Assembly (NCBI GenBank): GCA_964580995.1
Contig: CAZOMV010000153.1
Coordinates: 1 to 8,123, forward strand
DNA: 8,123 nucleotides
Reading direction: 5' to 3'
From: JAKJEP01 sp964580995
GTDB taxonomy: Bacteria; Planctomycetota; Phycisphaerae; Sedimentisphaerales; SM23-30
The notes under the pieces are model-generated. The model had not been told where the DNA came from, ran no database searches, and was given only the letters and a program-made list of their open reading frames with translations. Both the position numbers and the translations under genes were made by a program. This document shows positions 5,738-8,123 of this stretch, piece after piece. Each line of letters opens with the position of its first letter. The stretch's first letter is position 1.

Positions 5738-7450
5738 TTATTCTTCTTGAGGCGGCCAGATGGGAAAGTCATCTGGATCGGGGATTTCCCTGGGGGAGGG
5801 ATTCGGGCTGGGATGGAGTCGTATAGAATGAGCCGTTTCGCCACGGATGCCGTTTTCGTCGATATTGTTGGGACCTTTGCTGTAAAGAACAAATTTTTCC
5901 CCGGCAAGTTTATAAACAAAGGAATTGTTGTTCATAGGATCGATAAAAATTTTTGCCGGAACAGAATCCTTTAATATTTCCAGCAATTCGGGCCAATGGC
6001 CGGTTTGGTTTTTGTAATATTTGATCGCAATTAGGATTCTGCTGCTTTGAATCGACATGGTTGTTTCGTTAAATAAATCATGAACCAGATAAGAATCAGG
6101 ATTATATACTTTGGCGATGAGTTCCATTAGAAAGCGGAAATTGGGCCTAATTGAAGTCAGAGAAAATCTTTCTGGTGTACTTTGCCAGTTGAAATCAGGT
6201 TCTGTCATGGCATAAAAACTTTCATAAACATTGTCGATAATGACAACTGTTTTTTGTGGAGTGGAGGGGGCAAGAATCCAGCTTAAAATAACCTTGGCTT
6301 TACTTATCTTTCTCGGCCAATAGTTATTATTCTCTTCTGTTTGAAAACTTGAATCTATGAATCCCGAAAGGATGAAATAAGACATAATATTAATTAGTAT
6401 ATTAGAATCCGGATCACGGTTGTATCTAATTTGACCTTTTTCGTTAGTTTGATAAAGTATGGCGCATATAGTATCTTTGAATAAAAGCTTTTCCCTGTCG
6501 AGGATTCTTTTAAAATCTATATTCCATTCATAATCAATACCTTGTAACGCATTGTCGAGAAGTAATAACTGTTCGTTAGTAGGATTTTTTGTTATGACCA
6601 AACTGTTTATTTGTTTGAGGATACGTCTCTCAAATGCCATACTCACTAGAAAATCCATAAGAGTAGGCTGCTGGTGGAGATATTTGGCCATTTGCAGGAC
6701 CGTTATATATTTTTCAAGGGCTTGATCGTTGCGGGATTCGGCTACATCGTTATTGGCGGAATAAATTAACAATTCCCTCCAATGTCTCATGGGAGAGAGG
6801 CGTTTATATTGTAGGGATTGCCAGAAATCAGTGACTTCTTTAAGATTTTGGGGTAGTTGAAAGTTAGGATCATTGAGATCGGCAGCGATGGGAAATCGGC
6901 ATTGTTCGAATTTGCCGGCGAGGATGAGCTGTTCGATGGTATTCTGGTTTTCAGCCAGCCAGGCGGCGGCATCGGGGTATTCGGTGGATGTCCAGAATTT
7001 AGTAAGAGATATACAAAAATTAGGATCGCCAACTATAAAATCTTTTTGAAATAAATCAGGATCATAGTTTTTCAGCAGTTGATTATAGATAACCGCCGCA
7101 TTTTCTTCCGCTGGGATGGCGCGTTCCGCTTCCATGCTGACAAGCTCCTGATCAAACGTATAAGGTCGCCAGCCTTCATTGTCATCGGGCAGAAAGACCC
7201 AGACAACATAGATACCAATCAGGGCAACAGTCGATCGCCAGAACCATTTTTTTATGGCTTTTGGAGCGATGGCTTCCACCAGAAAAATTATAATTAATAG
7301 GGTACTGAGTTTCCATGGCGCCTGAAGAATCAGAGCGGCTATACATAACAATCCAAGGAAACCGCATCCCAGGATATGGAAAATCCTTTCTATCCGTTTT
7401 TGCATAGAAGATGGATTCGGGTGGGGCTTTGTATTCTTTTGCTCCGTCAT
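5738..7450 (-). CDS. large membrane-anchored protein of unknown function with pseudopilin-like C-terminal motif
   Basis: From the ATG at 7450 the protein has 570 residues. The frame is open up to a TTG at 7606, but a TATAAT box lies inside that extension and the first segment looks non-coding, so I prefer 7450 despite its weak ribosome site (AAGG, 9 nt away). Hydrophobic helices lie at about 24-42, 47-63 and 72-88. A mostly helical, probably extracytoplasmic region of about 370 residues follows, beginning 'WRPYTFDQELVSMEAERAIPAEENAAVIYNQLL' (94-126). Residues 468-568 read 'RILIAIKYYKNQTGHWPELLEIL...IDP...FVYK...KFVLYSKGPNNIDENG...FPIWPP'. This resembles the C-terminal half of type II secretion pseudopilins and the tail of many planctomycete hypothetical proteins. 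No catalytic motif is visible. The gene is clearly AT-richer than its neighbours. I recognise the style of family, not a function. Confidence 0.8.
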   Translation of the reverse strand: MTEQKNTKPHPNPSSMQKRIERIFHILGCGFLGLLCIAALILQAPWKLSTLLIIIFLVEAIAPKAIKKWFWRSTVALIGIYVVWVFLPDDNEGWRPYTFDQELVSMEAERAIPAEENAAVIYNQLLKNYDPDLFQKDFIVGDPNFCISLTKFWTSTEYPDAAAWLAENQNTIEQLILAGKFEQCRFPIAADLNDPNFQLPQNLKEVTDFWQSLQYKRLSPMRHWRELLIYSANNDVAESRNDQALEKYITVLQMAKYLHQQPTLMDFLVSMAFERRILKQINSLVITKNPTNEQLLLLDNALQGIDYEWNIDFKRILDREKLLFKDTICAILYQTNEKGQIRYNRDPDSNILINIMSYFILSGFIDSSFQTEENNNYWPRKISKAKVILSWILAPSTPQKTVVIIDNVYESFYAMTEPDFNWQSTPERFSLTSIRPNFRFLMELIAKVYNPDSYLVHDLFNETTMSIQSSRILIAIKYYKNQTGHWPELLEILKDSVPAKIFIDPMNNNSFVYKLAGEKFVLYSKGPNNIDENGIRGETAHSIRLHPSPNPSPREIPDPDDFPIWPPQEE

Positions 7451-7495
7451 TTGTCTATACCTTATTTTCCAATGAATCAGCCCTATTTCTTCCAG

Positions 7496-7515
7496 ATTAT
7501 ACGGAGATATCTCCG
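7496..7515 (-). promoter_or_regulatory. TATAAT box abutting a perfect 14-bp palindrome (probable promoter with operator)
   Basis: On the minus strand a consensus TATAAT (7501-7496) directly follows the palindrome CGGAGATATCTCCG (7515-7502), which fills most of the -35/-10 spacer. The -35 region 17 nt upstream (ATGCCG, 7524-7519) is poor. Transcription would begin near 7489, leaving a leader of about 39 nt before the ATG at 7450. A dimeric regulator on the palindrome would overlap RNA polymerase; the weak -35 box would also suit activation. The regulator is unknown and the operator role is inference. Confidence 0.55.
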
Positions 7516-7606
7516 AATCGGCATTAGCAGAAACAATAAAATTTTTGTGATTTATAATTCTTCGGACAATCGGCAAAAAACGGTGTCGCGAAATAAGATT
7601 TCTCAA

Positions 7607-7840
7607 TACCGTAGGGTAATGTTTGTCCCTCCTCCTCTTTCACGGGGGGAAACCGGTGTTCCATGCACCCGAGCCGAAAAACACTTCCAACCAATCGTCC
7701 CACCCCTCCGACCTTGAGGTGGTGGGCCAGTCTTTTTCGTCCGGCCTGTCCGATTTGTCTGGTTTATCCGAAATTTTTGTTTTGAACTTTTCAATTTCAA
7801 ATTTTGACCTTATTTAGAATTTCGATATTAGAATTTAGTA
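7607..7840. repeat. mosaic of degenerate intergenic repeats
   Basis: This AT/GC mosaic has no supportable gene. From left to right it holds a GC-rich block with an ACCGGT-centred inverted repeat and a GGGGGG run (about 7636-7665); an imperfect hairpin of CCCACC and GGTGGG arms (about 7700-7729); a 9-nt tandem block (7739-7774); and AT-rich sequence with a TTAGAATTT direct repeat (7814-7822 and 7828-7836). The minus-strand frame across it reads 'HGTPVSPRERGGG', a string I associate with spurious frames over dispersed repeats. That these blocks are repeated elsewhere in the genome is inference. Confidence 0.5.
7739..7774. repeat. degenerate 9-nt tandem repeat, four units
   Basis: Four consecutive 9-nt units, GTCCGGCCT, GTCCGATTT, GTCTGGTTT and ATCCGAAAT, share a (G/A)TC(C/T)G core. 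The block would encode Ser/Asp-type tripeptides in one frame, but it lies in no credible gene. It looks like a decayed minisatellite. Confidence 0.6.
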
Positions 7841-7874
7841 TTTACCTCTCCCACCTATCTTACCATTGTTAATC

Positions 7875-7929
7875 CGGGAACCATAGGCAAGGTATTAAAT
7901 GGCAATTTCCCGCCCCAACCTAATTGCCA
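7875..7929. promoter_or_regulatory. two competing hairpins
   Basis: Hairpin A joins CGGGAA plus CCAT (7875-7884) with ATGG, a 4-nt bulge and TTCCCG (7899-7912). Hairpin B joins TGGCAATT (7900-7907) with AATTGCCA (7922-7929) across 14 nt. Both need 7900-7907, so only one can form. This is the geometry of an attenuator or other switch, but no T-run or start codon shows which strand would use it. Confidence 0.4.
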
Positions 7930-7947
7930 CGTGCCGATACAACTCAC

Positions 7948-8036
7948 TTTTACCACACTTTCCCCCTGTTTTCCTCCTGTTTTACCCATGTTTTATATCA
8001 CTTTATTCATCTTTTACTACACTTTATTCAACATTT
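7948..8036. other. helically phased T-tracts, probable intrinsic DNA bend
   Basis: Runs of three or four T begin at 7948, 7959, 7969, 7980, 7991, 8002, 8012, 8023 and 8034. These are nine tracts with steps of 10 or 11 and a mean of 10.75 bp, and every T-run of three or more between 7941 and 8040 is in this series. Tracts in phase with the helix add up to a static curve. The longer tracts (four T) bend more than the three-T ones. Confidence 0.6.
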
Positions 8037-8123
8037 ACCAACTCAACTTAATCGTTAAATCTTACCAAATATCTTACCCAATCACTACAATCCCGACCAG
8101 TTATCGGACTATCATTTCCCACG

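Larger units (their letters stand above)
7841..8123. other. G-poor non-coding region with paired hairpins and phased T-tracts
   Basis: The last 283 nt carry no credible gene. On the plus strand G is very rare (for example one G against fourteen C in 7981-8040). YTTACC occurs seven times (7841, 7859, 7949, 7981, 8034, 8061, 8073), with ATCTTACC three times (7857, 8059, 8071). Two mutually exclusive hairpins lie at 7875-7929 and regularly spaced T-tracts at 7948-8036. The region may belong to a gene or element lying beyond the right edge. Confidence 0.55.

Noticed and set aside
7451..7606. 52-codon extension of the large membrane protein from a TTG at 7606
   Set aside because: No ribosome site is near it, it contains the TATAAT box and palindrome, and the ATG at 7450 suits the first membrane helix better.
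7603..7800. 65-codon minus-strand frame containing HGTPVSPRERGGG
   Set aside because: It spans several repeat blocks, has no ribosome site, and its protein string is of the kind produced by dispersed repeats.
7924..8058. Plus-strand open frame over the T-tract region, rich in His, Phe and Leu
   Set aside because: It has no start codon and its amino-acid bias follows from G-poor DNA; the phased T-runs are not a multiple of three.
7841..8123. Possible CRISPR array or tandem direct repeats at the right edge
   Set aside because: Repeated words are only 6-15 nt and irregularly spaced, with no conserved repeat of 25 nt or more and no uniform spacers.

Overview
The window looks like chromosomal DNA of a Planctomycetota bacterium, most likely of the Phycisphaerae (Sedimentisphaerales-like). 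This is inference from three things. A secreted protein ends in a dockerin-like pair of DxNxDxxVDxxD calcium loops. It carries the DxYAQRVxxxGxxLW type of beta-propeller repeat. A large three-helix membrane protein ends in a pseudopilin-like 'DP..F.YK..F.LYS.GPN..D..G' motif. No rRNA or other taxonomic marker is present, so the placement is tentative.

Layout. Positions 1-962 hold three plus-strand genes: the 3' end of an unrecognised basic protein, then two small predicted membrane proteins (116 and 83 aa). These meet a convergent minus-strand gene at 1006-3432, an 808-residue secreted protein with a signal peptide, eight propeller-like repeats, two PPC-like domains and a dockerin-like tail. 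That gene has a good sigma70-like promoter, a leader of about 200 nt, a hairpin touching its Shine-Dalgarno, and an intrinsic terminator. Positions 3668-4048 contain no convincing gene but several inverted repeats, one of them REP-like. Positions 4049-5260 (minus) encode a lipoprotein GH27 alpha-galactosidase with both catalytic aspartates. Upstream is the truncated 5' part of a YcgL/RlaP-like nucleotidyltransferase (5349-5699). Its tail is unrelated GC-rich sequence that now carries candidate promoter elements for the galactosidase. Positions 5738-7450 (minus) encode the large membrane protein, visibly AT-richer than its neighbours, with a perfect 14-bp palindrome abutting a TATAAT box upstream. 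Positions 7451-8123 are non-coding: a mosaic of degenerate repeats, two mutually exclusive hairpins, and a G-poor stretch with nine T-tracts spaced about 10.75 bp apart.

How the genes work together. The galactosidase and the propeller/dockerin protein fit extracytoplasmic handling of plant- or algal-type galactosides, but each has its own promoter and nothing shows a dedicated polysaccharide locus. No CRISPR array, tRNA, rRNA, intact transposase or recognisable defence system was seen. The points most worth following are the non-coding architecture at 7840-8123, the palindrome at the TATAAT box, and the remodelled nucleotidyltransferase/galactosidase junction.
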